Assembly: GCF_945859685.1 (NCBI RefSeq)
Contig: NC_079147.1
Coordinates: 226,916,765 to 226,980,764, forward strand
Length of the DNA stretch: 64,000 nt
Reading direction: 5' to 3'
DNA from: Eupeodes corollae
Lineage: Eukaryota; Arthropoda; Insecta; Diptera; Syrphidae
This document shows, piece after piece, positions 43,346 through 54,440 of the stretch (position 1 is the first letter of the stretch; every line of letters starts with the position of its first letter). The notes under the pieces were generated by a model that saw nothing but the letters and a program-made list of their open reading frames with translations, was not told the origin of the DNA and did not search any database. The translations under genes were made by a program, and so were the position numbers.

Positions 43346-43719
43346 TTATTAAAAACGAAAATCGTTTTTAATAAAAAAAAACCAAAACACAATAATGTTT
43401 GACACTTGACAGTAACCCGTCAAAACAAAAGCTGAACGAGTGCTTGAAAGTTTGGTTTTCATTTTGACGAGGGAGAAAAATGTAAGTTAAATAATAAATA
43501 TAATGGTGAAAAACATAAAAATAAGATATTTTGAACCGAATGCAAAACAAATTTAAACTTAAAACTTTTCCAACATTCACATTCTGACATTTGTAAATAG
43601 GTGTGAAGTTTAAAAATATACCATTTTCATTTTTGGCTGGCAACATTTTTTTGATTCCATTTTCGTTTCTCATAATCGTTCTACGCCATGAGTTTCGTTT
43701 TTCTTCGTTTTTTCTGCCG

Positions 43720-44810
43720 TTCGTTATTTCATAATAGAACTCTGTTGTGAGGATGTTCAGAGCGCCCTCTATGAACTCAGAATAAAATAATTGAGGAGAC
43801 CGAGTTGAATGCTGAAGACAACTATCAGAATCTTCATCCTCACTTTCTTAAAAAAGTCTTCTTTTGATTATAATTACTACTTCCATTTTGATTTAAAAGT
43901 TTTTAATCTCTATTTCTTGTTTTTGTAAAAGATCATGACAAGTACTTTGACAAATGTCAAATAGTGACAGCTAAGTGCTTAGGTGTGTTGCAAAAGTAGT
44001 TGAGATATGATCGGACTTTTTTGAGAACTCTTTTCTAAGTTAAAAGAGAAAAACGACTATTAACGTAGTATTTACTTTTTAAATGTAGAAAGGCCAGCTT
44101 CAAAAGTGACAGCTGCCCAAATAAAGGTCTTTTTAAAATGGAACAATTCGTTTACACTACAGGTGCATTTATAGTCAGAGCTCAGAATAAAATAGCAGCA
44201 GCTTCATCCTCACTTATTAGTTTTTTTTTTTAATTTTAAATTAAGAGTTTTGAATCTTATTTTTTATTTTTGTAAAAGAAGTTGACAAGTAATTCGACAA
44301 ATGTCAAATGGTGACATCTACACATGTGTTTCAAAATTAATTCAGAGATGGTCTGACTCTGTTCAGAACTCTTTTCTAAGTTAAAGCCGATAAACGACTA
44401 TTAACGTAGTATTTACTTACTAAATGTCAAAAATGACAGCTTCAAAAGTGTCACTAGTCAGAGCTCAGAATAAAATAATTGAGCATGTTTAACACAAGCA
44501 GCTTCATTCTCACTAATTCATTTTTTTTAAATTTTAAATTAAGAGTTTTGAATCTTATTTCTTGTTTTTGTAAAAGAAAATGACAAGTAATTCGACAAAT
44601 GTCAAATGGTGACAGCTACACATGTGTTAACTTGTGTTTCAAAATCAATTCATAGATGCTCGAACTCTGTTCAGAAGTCTTTTCTTAAATAAAAATGAAA
44701 AACTCCTATTGGCGTAGTATTTACTTGTTAAATGTCAAAAAATGACAGCTTCGAAAGTGACAGCTGCCCAAATAAAGGGCTATTTATAATGCAACAATTT
44801 GTTTACACTA
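43720..44810. repeat. Tandem repeats of about 310-340 bp, three units
   Basis: The word CGTAGTATTTA recurs at 44064, 44405 and 44713. Each unit also has ATTCGACAAATGTCAAATGG (or variant), GTCAGAGCTCAGAATAAAAT and TGACAGCTTC. Units two and three are closest. GAACTCAGAATAAAATA at 43772 is the reverse of TATTTTATTCTGAGCTC at 39722, so the array may be part of a 4-kb foldback. Confidence 0.75.
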
Positions 44811-45209
44811 CACGTGCGCTTACAGTCAAAGAAGGAAATTCAGTCTATATCATATCCTCACAAACTTTTATGAACAGTGGGCCTTTTGATGTCGCCCAAA
44901 AACTTCAATTCTCACAAAATTCCTATTTTGACAACTTAAATCAAATCCGCTCCAGAAGATATGTTCAGTTATATATGATGGGACAAAAAAGCGGAAAACA
45001 ATTTTATTTTTGTTTGTTAATTTTTGTTTTTCGTTCTGCCCATACAACACAACTGTCAACCAGTACAGTAACTTAAAGAATATTATCATACTTTGAGCTC
45101 ATATAAATAAGTCATAGCGCAGCTCAGAGCAGCGCCGAAGCAGCTCACCGATACAATGCGAGTTCCTGAACAGATTTAATTATATTAACTTGAACACTCA
45201 TATCATTGT

Positions 45210-45470
45210 CTATTTGAATTGAATACATTGCATATAAATTATTGTTGTTGTTTTGAAATTGTTGTTGTTGTTGGACTTATATGATGGCAGATACTTTTTG
45301 GTCGTAGTGTCGTCCGCATCGAGAGTCGCCTTCGTTAAGTTTTCGTAGAGTGCGCTGTCCCCTGCCTTGTTGGTCATACATTGATTCGCTGTAACTACAC
45401 TTTTCCGCTTTTTGTTTGACAACTGACACCAGTATAAAAACTCATCGGAAATAAAGACTTTTTTTTTTTT
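45210..45470 (-). CDS. Unrecognised small open frame, less AT-rich
   Basis: A minus-strand frame opens around 45455 (ISDEFLYWCQLSNKKRKSVV) and runs through ALYENLTKATLDADDTTTKK to a terminal asparagine/threonine run and stop at 45210. Third positions are G/C-richer than the surroundings (for example 45300-45360), which is unusual here and hints at real coding, perhaps an exon. I recognise no domain. There is no ATG at the start of the frame. It may equally be a transposon scrap. Confidence 0.25.
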   Translation of the reverse strand, partial: KKKKVFISDEFLYWCQLSNKKRKSVVTANQCMTNKAGDSALYENLTKATLDADDTTTKKYLPSYKSNNNNNFKTTTIIYMQCIQFK

Positions 45471-46649
45471 ACTTTTGTTAATTTTATTTAATTGTTTGTT
45501 TTATTTACACACACTGTCCGTGTGTTTTTTTTAAAGGAAATAAATAAACAAACTTTACAAATATGTTCATCAAAATAAAGTAGCTATGTATAAGAAATCA
45601 ACAATTTAGTGATCTTTGTTCTGTTTCGCGATTTTGTGTTTCAAAAGAAAATATACAATCTTTTTAATTAATAAGTATTTTATTCTACGCATATAAACAA
45701 TAATAATATTTACAAAAAAAAGGTGAATACAGTGACACAGTGTGACAAAAAATACAAAAACATTTTACATAAAGGTAATGTTTTTTTTTTTCAAAAAATA
45801 TATATACATATATACAAAATAAGCACCAAACAAAAAAAACATGTGAGTAAATTCTGTTGATTATAGCGCGTGTACTTATCAATTATTATACCCTCGGATT
45901 TTATTATCAACGATGCAGATAAATAAAATACTGATAAGATTGTTTTTATGTAAATATTATGTACATAAATATGTGCATATGTATTTCTTGGAAGTTTAAA
46001 AATAAAACCTCAAAGTATATAAAAACAAAATAAGTAAATAAGTGTATTGACAAAATTATGTTTTCTAGAATGTTTTTTTTTCTCTTTTTATTTCAAATTC
46101 ATATTTTTACACAAAAAGGGGCGAAATATAAAAACAAAATTAAGGAAGGCGATCTTATCATTTCGAGAGATATCAAAATATGAAATATATCATAATTAAT
46201 GATTATGTTCACTTAGAAAAGAAAGTTTTTTAATCTGTGATGGTGTTTGTGTTTTTACGACTTTTATGCCTTTTGGTGCAAAATATTTAGAAAAGTTTGT
46301 TTGGTTTATTTTTTCAGTTTACAATGAATATTTATTCGAATCTTCCCAGTTTGTGAAATCAAACATTTTGACGTTTATCCATTTTAAGTGGATAAAAGTC
46401 ATGGAATCTAAATCCATTGTGTAATTCCGTTTATACGTTCGCGTTAGTTTGAGATTCCTTTTTTGTCGGCTATATCTCAAGTAGAGCTTTAAATATTCGA
46501 ATACAAACAAAAAAAGAAAAACAATTTTGCATTTAGACAAAATGAATGAGTAATTAAAATTATTTGCATTCGAAAATTGTCAGTGAAAAAAATAACAAAA
46601 AAATGTCAATGCAAAATAAAATCTATTTACATTGAAAAATTATTGAATG
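45471..46649. other. Unassigned AT-rich stretch
   Basis: Long homopolymers and short spurious frames. No element ends or coding similarity. Confidence 0.5.
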
Positions 46650-47533
46650 TACAGCTGTGGACAACTAATTAGAAACACAAATTGAATTCACTTTTAAAGT
46701 AGTATCTATATTATTCTTTTGTTTTTTTTTTTGTGCAAAAATATTTTTTTTCTAAATATATTTTTTTAAACTTAAAACAATGTTTCTCAAACATAACATT
46801 TATTTCATATGGCAGTTTCTGCGAAAAACACAGCGTTTATTGGTGGACAACTAATTAGAAACAAAGAGAAAAATCATATCTTATTATAAAATTTATAACT
46901 TTATAATATCATTTAACTTACAGTTGTGTTCAAAAAAATAGGAGTGCCTGTTCTTTTTAGATTAAATCGTGACTCAAAAGTTGTATAATTTTTTAAAATT
47001 TATTTTTTCTTTTGTACAAAATAGGTAATCCAGTCTTTTATTATTATGCTTAAAGACTACTTTGTTTAAAACAAATAAGGTAGTAAAAACATGAATTTTA
47101 TCAAAATAAAGCCAAAATGAATTGTTCAAAATAATAGGAGTAGGTAAACAAAATAAAGTATAAAAAACTAAAAACAAATATTCAATATTAAGATTTTTTT
47201 TGTCAGTATTATTATTATTATTATTATAAATTCTTTATTTAAACAAAACTCGAAATACATTTGAAAAATTAAATAAGAACATTAGCATGGCAAAAAATAT
47301 ATTTGCCGTCTGCCTGAAAATTGACATTTATCGAGAATTAACAAAAAAGAAAGTTTAAGATTATAGTAAGTTTATAAATAGATTATGTAGACAATTGAAT
47401 AAATAAATTGAATTTAAATAAGCATAATATCCAAGTTTATAATATATATTTCCTCGGTACATCTTAGATAATGGTACATAAATATAAATATATTAAAAAA
47501 TTTAAAATTACTCTAAAAAACTGTTCCTGTAAT

Positions 47534-48673
47534 CTAAGGCATGATCAATAAAATTGTAAAGGTCCTTCCAACCCACTCTCCGTTTAAAATTTGTTTCGCT
47601 TCCTGGTGATTGAGAAAGCTTTTTGAAAAATAAAGTCTTCGGAGTTCTTGTAGAATTGGACAAACGGCTAAAAAGTGGTTGACATCTTCGATTTCATTTC
47701 GATTACAGAGGTTACACCTGGGATTATCATTTCTGTGAGGTTTGTAATTCAGATTTAGCATCTCAGTTCTTGCTTTAAACAAAGTACCTATTTGATTTGC
47801 AGAAAGATTACTATTAAAATAATTGTTTACAAACAAAGTGTGATTGAGTTGCTTATAGACCAATCTGCTTGGAGAGGTTCGAGCCCTATTCAAGAACTTG
47901 AGATACAATGAATCATCAACCAACGCAATACATTCATAAAACCTACCTACCTTCCAATTGTCAAGAGAAGTTGTACCAAGGTTTAGATTAAATCCGTGCG
48001 CATTTGTTATTTCATACCATTCTTTAAACGGCGATAAATTCCTTCGGAATGCGAAATCCATCATTTGTTTATGAAGATTTTCATTTGACCTTTGCATTAC
48101 TTTTATTATGTAATCGGCATTAAATTTAAGATTTTTTAGAAAAATCGGAGGGATCCCTGATTCCACATGTATAGCGTAAGTTGGTGTATAGTTTGGAAGT
48201 TTAAATATTCGTTTAAAAAAGAAGCGTTGCACTATCTCAAATTCATCAAGATCTTGGTAACCAAAAACTTGACTGGCATAGCATAAGCATGAGTTTATAG
48301 TAGCTTCAAAAACTCTAAATTTTGCTGAGATGTCTATGTACTTATTGCAGAAGATTTTGTTCCATATAAGGTTTATTGCAGTTTTTGCCGATAAGCATTT
48401 TTCCTTAACATGGGGCCTGAAATCTAGATTGCTACAAAATAGAACACCTAAATACTTAAATTGGTTAACGACCTCTATAGGTTCACGATCCAATGACCAT
48501 GCTTCTAGCGGGTTTCTCCTTCGACGGGTGCTTTCAAAAATCATAATTTTTGATTTTGAGGTGTTTATATTCAGGTCCCATTTATCACAAAAGTTTTTAA
48601 GTCTATTAATTTGTAACTGCAATGTGGTGGGGTTGTCCGACAAAACAACAAGGTCGTCCGCATAAAGTAGTAC
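47534..48673 (-). CDS. LINE ORF2, RT catalytic motif to zinc finger
   Basis: Reads YADDLVVLSDNPTTLQLQ near 48640, then NTSKSKIMIFESTRRRRNPL, FKYLGVLFCSNLDF, and the C-terminal part with CNLCNRNEIEDVNHFLAVCP, a C-x2-C-x9-H-x4-C zinc-finger pattern usual at LINE ends. In the same frame a TAG at about 48662 separates it from the upstream RT. The 369-codon frame starting at 48643 is therefore a piece of ORF2. The YADD lies between the stop and that Met, so it is present. Confidence 0.85.
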   Translation of the reverse strand, partial: VLLYADDLVVLSDNPTTLQLQINRLKNFCDKWDLNINTSKSKIMIFESTRRRRNPLEAWSLDREPIEVVNQFKYLGVLFCSNLDFRPHVKEKCLSAKTAINLIWNKIFCNKYIDISAKFRVFEATINSCLCYASQVFGYQDLDEFEIVQRFFFKRIFKLPNYTPTYAIHVESGIPPIFLKNLKFNADYIIKVMQRSNENLHKQMMDFAFRRNLSPFKEWYEITNAHGFNLNLGTTSLDNWKVGRFYECIALVDDSLYLKFLNRARTSPSRLVYKQLNHTLFVNNYFNSNLSANQIGTLFKARTEMLNLNYKPHRNDNPRCNLCNRNEIEDVNHFLAVCPILQELRRLYFSKSFLNHQEAKQILNGEWVGRTFTILLIMP

Positions 48674-49699
48674 CTAAATAAGTATATTTCCAAACCTAAC
48701 ACCCCCAGGAAAATCACGGGAGACATCGTCAATGAAAAGGGCGAACATAATCGGGCTTAAGGGGCAACCTTGGGGCACACCGCAATCAGTGTTAAAGAAG
48801 CTGGATATGGAACTCCCATTTGACACAGTAGCGCAAGTATTTGTGAGGAGAAGTTTATAGAGTCTTAAAAATTTCGTCGATATACCAAAATTTGATAATT
48901 TATAAATTAGTGAATTCCGGTTGATAGTATCAAATGCTGCCCTAAAATCAATGAAAAAGACATAAAGTTTTTGTTTGCTATCGATGAAACGTTTTGCTAT
49001 ATTGGAGAGTGCGAAGATTTGATCCACAGTTGAAAGACCAGAGCGGAAACCAGCTTGGAAAGTGCTGAGCAATTTGTTTTTTTCTACCCACCTCATAAGC
49101 CTGTAGTATAGAATTTGGGTAAATATTTTTCTCAAACAAGAAAGAATCGAAATGCCCCTATAGTTTGCTGGTGAGCTAGGATCTCCTTTTTTAAAAATTG
49201 GACAAATTTGTGACATTAAAAATGACTGAGGTATTTCTTCTTTTTCTAGGAGCTTATTAAAAAAATCAAGAAGAAGATTTATGAAAGACGGGGATGAGTT
49301 TTTATAAAATTCAGCTGGAATTCCATCTAGCCCGGCTGCCTTGTTGTTTTTCATGTTTTTAAGGGTTGCTTGCAATTCATTTGTTGTAATAGGGTCGTCT
49401 AGGTCTGAGATAGTGATTGAGGGTGAAGCATATTGAAATAGTTGTGAGTTTGTTGAGGCGTTAAGAAGTTTCTTGAAATGGTTTGCTAGTAACTCTACAT
49501 TTATTGTAACTGCTGAAACATTTTTAACGCCACCTAACAATCTCACTTTAGACCAAAATGATTTTGAGTCTTTACATTTTGATAAACCTGCCATAAAAGT
49601 TTTTTGTTTATTTTTGCATATTCTCTTATACATTTTATTTGCATCTAGGTAGAGCGATTTAAAGAAATTAGACTTGGTTTTCCTAAAAATTTTAAGCAT
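48674..49699 (-). CDS. LINE ORF2, reverse transcriptase fingers and palm
   Basis: A 341-codon frame. Linker (KMYKRICKNKQKTFMAGLSK), RT block 1 (NNKAAGLDGIPAEFYKNSS), CPIFKKGDPSSPANYRGISI, FQAGFRSGLSTVDQIFALSN, FFIDFRAAFDTINR (first catalytic Asp), GVPQGCPLSPIMFALFIDDV, ending just before YADD. RT copies element RNA into DNA at the nicked target. Sister copy at 1-1600. Confidence 0.9.
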   Translation of the reverse strand: MLKIFRKTKSNFFKSLYLDANKMYKRICKNKQKTFMAGLSKCKDSKSFWSKVRLLGGVKNVSAVTINVELLANHFKKLLNASTNSQLFQYASPSITISDLDDPITTNELQATLKNMKNNKAAGLDGIPAEFYKNSSPSFINLLLDFFNKLLEKEEIPQSFLMSQICPIFKKGDPSSPANYRGISILSCLRKIFTQILYYRLMRWVEKNKLLSTFQAGFRSGLSTVDQIFALSNIAKRFIDSKQKLYVFFIDFRAAFDTINRNSLIYKLSNFGISTKFLRLYKLLLTNTCATVSNGSSISSFFNTDCGVPQGCPLSPIMFALFIDDVSRDFPGGVRFGNILI

Positions 49700-50640
49700 T
49701 GCAAATGACTTTTTCTGAGTTTAATGCATTCCCAGTCGTACCACTCAGCAGTAAAATTTTGTTTCCTATTGGGTGGCATGGCTGAACTCTTAATAACTTC
49801 TATTATTTCGCCAGCCGACTGCTCACAGGACCAGGATACATGGCTTGATAGACTATTTACTTGCGCATCGAGTCTACGCTTGTACACTACTACCTGACTA
49901 TCAACCCATTTATATTTTAGAACTGGATCGCTCACCGTAGAATCGACGTTTTGAAATTTCATAAATGTCACTATTGGAAGGTGGGCTGAATAGCTTGCGG
50001 TTTGTACCTCAAAATCCTCTATAACAGTAAGCCAATCGACTCTAGCCAAACAATAATCTATCATAGAACAACCCTGACCAGAAATAAATGTTAATTCACC
50101 TCTGCTATCTCGGTTAGAAATTCCATTTACAACCATTAGACCGAAGTCCTTCACCAACTCCATTAAACGCCTGCCACAACTATTTACAATTACGTCCGAA
50201 GACCTTCTCAAACTATTAAACGCGTGCGCGGTGTTGTTCATCAGAGAAGCTGGATTTTGAAATTCACCGATTCTATCATTTAAATCGCCTAATATTAAAA
50301 TATTCCTAAAATCAATTTCACTTAAAAAGGATTGCAGTTCATTAAAATCGTTATTCCAGTTAGTACAATTTAAATAGGTTGGAAGAATGTAATATTGTTC
50401 ATGCCTGTGATTTAACATTATAACCGTCTTTCTCCCTACTGTTTTAATACTAACACAACTTTTTAAACTACATCGTACTGCTATCAAATAACCTCCACTT
50501 GCTCTACCAAAAATACTACTGCGGGTGGCAGGAATAAATTTAATAAAAAAATCTTTGAAAAATTTTGCGAATTGTGTTTCATGACCATCTTCGAGAAAAG
50601 TCTCTAACAAAATAATAATATCAAAATTTAATATAAACCT
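49700..50640 (-). CDS. LINE ORF2, apurinic-type endonuclease domain
   Basis: From FRFILNFDIIILLETFLEDG (Glu of the first EEP motif) through FGRASGGYLIAVRCSLKSCV, RNILILGDLNDRIGEFQNPA (Asp/Asn motif), GELTFISGQGCSMIDYCLAR and SYSAHLPIVTF, where the family usually has S-D-H: here SAH replaces the catalytic Asp. The enzyme nicks target DNA to prime reverse transcription. Because of that change and the missing N-terminal piece it may be inactive. A one-base deficit in an A-run near 49710 separates it from RT. Upstream of 50665 the frame is Tc1 sequence read through. Confidence 0.85.
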
Positions 50641-50679
50641 AAAAAAATCTGGAATTGTTAATTTGTTTTTGTCAGTATT

Positions 50680-51665
50680 TTGTGGAAAATCCTTTGTTTT
50701 TGATAATTGCTGCACATCTGCGTGGCATAGAGTTCCCAAGGGCCTGACAACGCTCAACTGAAATTTGGTTCCATGTTCCCATGCGTCCCTCAACTGCCTC
50801 GAATTCAAGGGTCTTCGTAGAGAAACACCCTTTTTCACATCTGCCCATAAATTTTCTATGGGATTGAGGTCAGGCGACTGAGCGGCCAGTTCATGAACTC
50901 AACCCCAATGACCCGAAACCATTCCTTGGCAGACTTACTGGTGTGTTTCGGGTCGTTGTCTTGTTGAAATACCCATTTAACCGGCATATTCCAACTCGCA
51001 TAAGGCGGCATTACACTGGACATTATACCCACATAAACACGCTGGTCCATCGTGCCAATGATTTGATGTATGGGGCTAACACCAGCATATAAGAAACTGC
51101 CCCATGCCATCACTTTAGCGCCTCCATGCTTTACCGTTTTAATGGTGTACCGAGGCTTAAAATCGGAATTTTCTGGACGTCGGACGTATTGCCTAGAGCC
51201 AGTTCCACCGAATAAAACAATTTTGGTCTCGTCAGTCCACAAAATGTTTCGCCATTTCTCTGCAGGCCAATTAGCATGGCTTCTTGCAAATTTCAAACGA
51301 GCGGCTACATGTTTTTGTTGTAAGCATCGGCACTTTTCGTGGACTGCGAGCGGAAAGATTGTGTTCCAACAATCGCCTTTTTATTGTTACGCTACTTACT
51401 GCCAGTCCTAGATCTTCCTGGGTCGTCTTAGAGGACGCAAAAGGTTCCTTTCGGCTGTATCGAACAATACGACGATTGTCATTTCCAATCGTTTCTCGTT
51501 TCGGTCCCCGGGTTTCGACTTTTTTTTTTCATATTTTACAGCATTGGCGATCATTTGGTCAGAGCCCCCCAAAATCAACTTTATACCCTTATACGTTTTT
51601 CCTTCATTTCGCAACTTTTTTATGATTTCCCGTTTTTCGTCGGTGCAGTGCTTTCCTCGGCCCAC
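50680..51665 (-). pseudogene. Inner Tc1 transposase, complete domain order
   Basis: Starts MGRGKHCTDEKREIIKKLRN at 51665 with HTH domains. After frame breaks come MKFARSHANWPAEKWRNILW, TDETKIVLFGGTGSRQYVRR (first Asp), WVFQQDNDPKHTSKSAKEWF (second Asp) and, one base out of frame, QSPDLNPIENLWADVKKGVS (Glu). The C-terminal residues are cut by the LINE. It is a DD34E-type transposase with roughly three frameshifts, relatively young. Confidence 0.88.
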
Positions 51666-51963
51666 TAAATAACCAAACTTGATATTCGATATTCCAACTA
51701 TTTAATATTTCTATTTTAATTTAGTTACTTACTGTTTATTTTTTTTTTAAAGTTTTTGATTTTTATAGCTCACACTCCTATTATTTTGATTAGCCTCTCT
51801 CAATCAGATCATTTGATCTCTGGTTAATCATCTTTAATGTTCCGTTACACTTACCGGTAGAGAAATGGGCTGATTACCAGTATACACATGGTAAAAAAAA
51901 ACACTTGAGCAAATTTTGTAAAAGCACTCCTATTATTTTGAACACAGCTGTATATTTATCTTT

Positions 51964-52945
51964 AATACCTTATTGCGAAACCTTTTTGCTTCAAAACTTC
52001 CCGACATCTTCGTTCCATTGATGAAATAAGCTGCCTGCACTGCTCTACGGGTACAGCCTTCTAAGCTGCTTATTATTATCTTTAATACCTTCGAAAGAAC
52101 ATCATTGTTGGAGTTATTTTTGAGAGCAACAGTTCTTTTAACATCTGCCCCAAGATGCTCTATCGGATTTGGGTCTGCACTTGATGATGCCCATTCCAGA
52201 ACTGTTATCGATTGGTCTCTAAAGAACGGTTTCGTAATTCCAGCAGTGTGCTTGGGGTCGTTGTCTTGCTGAAACTTCCATATCACTGGCATGTTTTCAT
52301 CGGCCCATCCACTAATCGTTCCTTAAGAATGTCAGTGTATTTAACGGCTGTTAGCGTTCCATCGATTCGATGAATTGGGCCAATTCCACACCACGAGAAA
52401 AAACCCCAAACGTTATTTAGGGTGGAACGCTGTTCCTTTTGGCCTTCGGACATAACGTGCACAATCTTGACCGATCCTATTTATTTTAGTTTCATCACTC
52501 CACACTATGTACTTCCATTCGGTTGTTGTCCAGTTGTCATGTGATCTTGCTAACTCTATTTTAAGACTATGTTGCCTTGCGGTTACTAATGGTTTCTTCC
52601 AAGAAACACGACCATGCAACCCAACTTCCACCGATCTTCTTATGGTTGTGCGTGGCCCTATCGGGACATCGAATGCAACCGAGAGTTGGCGTTGTATCTC
52701 TGTGGAGCTTATTTTTGGTTAATTTTTAGCCAGCCTACTAATTGCTCGATCTATTTGGCAGCTTGTCTTACGGGCCCGTTTTTTACGAGGTACATTTTCA
52801 GCAGTCCCGAAGTTTTGAAAATGCTTATTTGCATTGAAAACTTTCTTTACAGAACAGTTCATTTGAGATGCAATTGCTCTATAGCTCAAAGCTCAAGACG
52901 CCCTATCCTTATAGGAGGATCACAGCTCTTTAATTTTCCCATTGC
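51964..52945 (-). pseudogene. Outer Tc1 transposase
   Basis: Start MGKLKSCDPPIRIGRLE at 52943. HTH region with ASQMNCSVKKVFNANKHFQN, RARKTSCQIDRAISRLAKN, then VGLHGRVSWKKPLVTARQHS, YIVWSDETKINRIG (first Asp), VIWKFQQDNDPKHTAGITKP (second Asp), DPNPIEHLGADVKR (Glu), and C-terminal RRCREVLKQKGFAIRY ending about 51964. Several frame breaks. Confidence 0.85.
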
Positions 52946-53520
52946 AGTGTGTTTCGGGTCATTGTCTTGCTGGAATTCAAAACCTTCACCGATTAAACCT
53001 AGTCCAGATACTAAAACGTGGTCTTCCAATATCGTTTTATAGACTTCTTTATCCATTGTTCCGATCACTCGTGTTAGATCTCCTACTCCATCGAAGGAAA
53101 AACATCCCCCACACCATTATTGAACCGCCTCCATGCTTTACAGTTGGGACCAAACAGTCTGGTAGCATCTTCTGTTCAGCACTGCGCCTGACTATAAGAC
53201 TCTGTCTTCCTTTGTCCAATACTTATTGGTTTTGGCCCATTCCAACCGTTTGAGGTCGTAGAAGTGGTTTCCGCATTGCAACGCGCCCAAAAAGTCCAGC
53301 ATGCCTTAGACTTCGTTGCATAGTTAATACAGATAATGGTTCTTCCCGGATTTCATTGATCTCGGCGCGTATTTCTGGTGCTGTATTCTTTATAGAACGC
53401 TTGCTTATGGTGATGATATGCAGATCTTCGGTTTTCGTCGCGTCGTAACTCTAGGTCGTCCTGACCTCGGTTTATCCTTAAAACCGCCGGTACTAGAGTA
53501 ACGCTGTATGGTCCTGTGAA
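52943..53520 (-). pseudogene. Third Tc1 transposase fragment, C-terminus lost
   Basis: Minus-strand reading: RPRVTTRRKPKI (HTH region, about 53430), then after breaks MIGTMDKEVYKTILEDHVLV and GFEFQQDNDPKHTA (second Asp), where it stops abruptly and the neighbouring transposase begins with its own Met. The two frames are fused as QQDNDPKHTA-MGKLK, a chimeric junction without any terminal repeat between them. Confidence 0.8.
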
Positions 53521-53985
53521 CTGCTACTGGAATTGAGATTCTATACAAACAAAGTTCATTTCACAATAGCAGCTTTGACATAAAATACAAACTTCAAAAA
53601 GGGGTTTGTTCGTAGATTACTAGCTTAACATGTGATGTTGAAGCTAGCTTGAAGCTCGCCTCAATTCTTTATATACCTGAATCGTGTTGAGATTTCTTTA
53701 TTCTAAACGGAGATTCACCTTTGGTGGGAACATAGCAAAACACAAAAATCTTTTCTATTGTTTTCTTTTGCAAAATAATCCCAGTAAGTCCATTTTTACT
53801 TACAAAACTAAATAATATCAACAGTAATAAATTGATTTTTTGCCCTATGGAAAACACATGATTCCAAATGCACAACTACTTAACGAACACAGCCATCGAG
53901 ATACAAATGCAATATCAATCGTACCAACATTTGAGAACGAAATCACATAAGATCCATTTGAAACAAAATTTGTCACGTTGAAAAT
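53521..53985. other. Unassigned stretch
   Basis: No similarity recognised. It probably contains the decayed right end of the third Tc1 copy. Confidence 0.45.
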
Positions 53986-53989
53986 TTTA

Positions 53990-54440
53990 TGAATAAAAAA
54001 TGATTTCATGTCCAAAACAATTTTGTGCAAAGAAAAATAACGTTTTTAACATTTGGTAAAATTTTGAGAAAAATCAAATTGACAGTTTTTTGTTACAAAA
54101 CATAAAACCTTTAAAAAAATATTACTCGAAAGTTGGTAAAAATTAAATTTAAACACAAATATCCTTTCAAAAATTTAAGATTTATAGTTTCCAACTAATT
54201 TTAACTTATAAGAAATATTCAACATTCGTAAAAATTTTGAGAAAAATCGAATTGACAGTTTTTTTTTACAAAAAATAAAAACCCAAACAAAAAAATTAAT
54301 AAAAGTTTCTAAAAATTGATTTTCGACTCAAATATCTTTTAAAAACTTTATAATATGGGCTTTTAACAACATTCAGGAAAATTTTGAAAAAAAAATTCTA
54401 ACTGACAGTTTTTTAACAAAAAATAAAATTGTCAAAAACA
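53990..54440. repeat. Satellite-like array, about 172-bp units (first array)
   Basis: It starts CCAAAACAATTTTGTGCAA (54012). The word TTGACAGTTTTTT recurs at about 54080, 54252 and 54400 (spacing 172 and about 147), always followed by ACAAAAxATAAAA and GTTGGTAAAAATT. The same units form the larger array at 59545-60690. Confidence 0.8.

Larger units (their letters stand above)
47211..50665 (-). mobile_element. Nearly intact LINE with (TAA)n tail and 14-bp target duplication
   Basis: Boundaries are set by TTTTTGTCAGTATT at 47197-47210 and 50666-50679. The 3' end is an ATT/TAA repeat (47211-47225). A single ORF2 fills the element: endonuclease (50640-49700), RT (49699-48560), C-terminal zinc-finger domain (to 47534). 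The first part of the endonuclease is missing, so it is slightly 5'-truncated, with no ORF1. Only one frameshift and one in-frame stop were found. It lies in the C-terminal coding part of the inner Tc1. Confidence 0.92.
46921..51950 (-). mobile_element. Inner Tc1-like element (AATAGGAGTGC ends), itself split by a LINE
   Basis: The left end CAGTTGTGTTCAAAAAAATA and the reversed right end CAGCTGTGTTCAAAATAATA continue into GGAGTGC. TA flanks both (46919-46920, 51951-51952). Inner copies (AATAATAGGAGTAGG near 47128, CTCCTATTATTTTGATTAG near 51774) make it IR/DR type. After removing the LINE and one target copy it is about 1.56 kb, normal Tc1 size. Confidence 0.9.
46652..52945 (-). mobile_element. 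Outer Tc1-like element (TGGACAACTAATTAG end), host of another Tc1
   Basis: The left end CAGCTGTGGACAACTAATTA at 46652 (TA at 46650-46651) is repeated inside as GGTGGACAACTAATTAGAAA at 46840, an IR/DR pattern. The element is cut at 46920/51951 by a complete second Tc1. Its transposase resumes at 51964 and ends at its start codon near 52945. No matching right end was found there: the sequence runs straight into a third Tc1 remnant, so the 5' end was lost by rearrangement. Confidence 0.75.

Noticed and set aside
46319..46540. 73-residue minus-strand frame as host gene
   Set aside because: AT-driven composition and no recognisable domain or supporting signals.
49645..50838. Single 397-residue protein
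   Set aside because: The first about 55 residues are Tc1 transposase C-terminal sequence and the target duplication. The real LINE begins at 50665, so the frame is a read-through of two elements.
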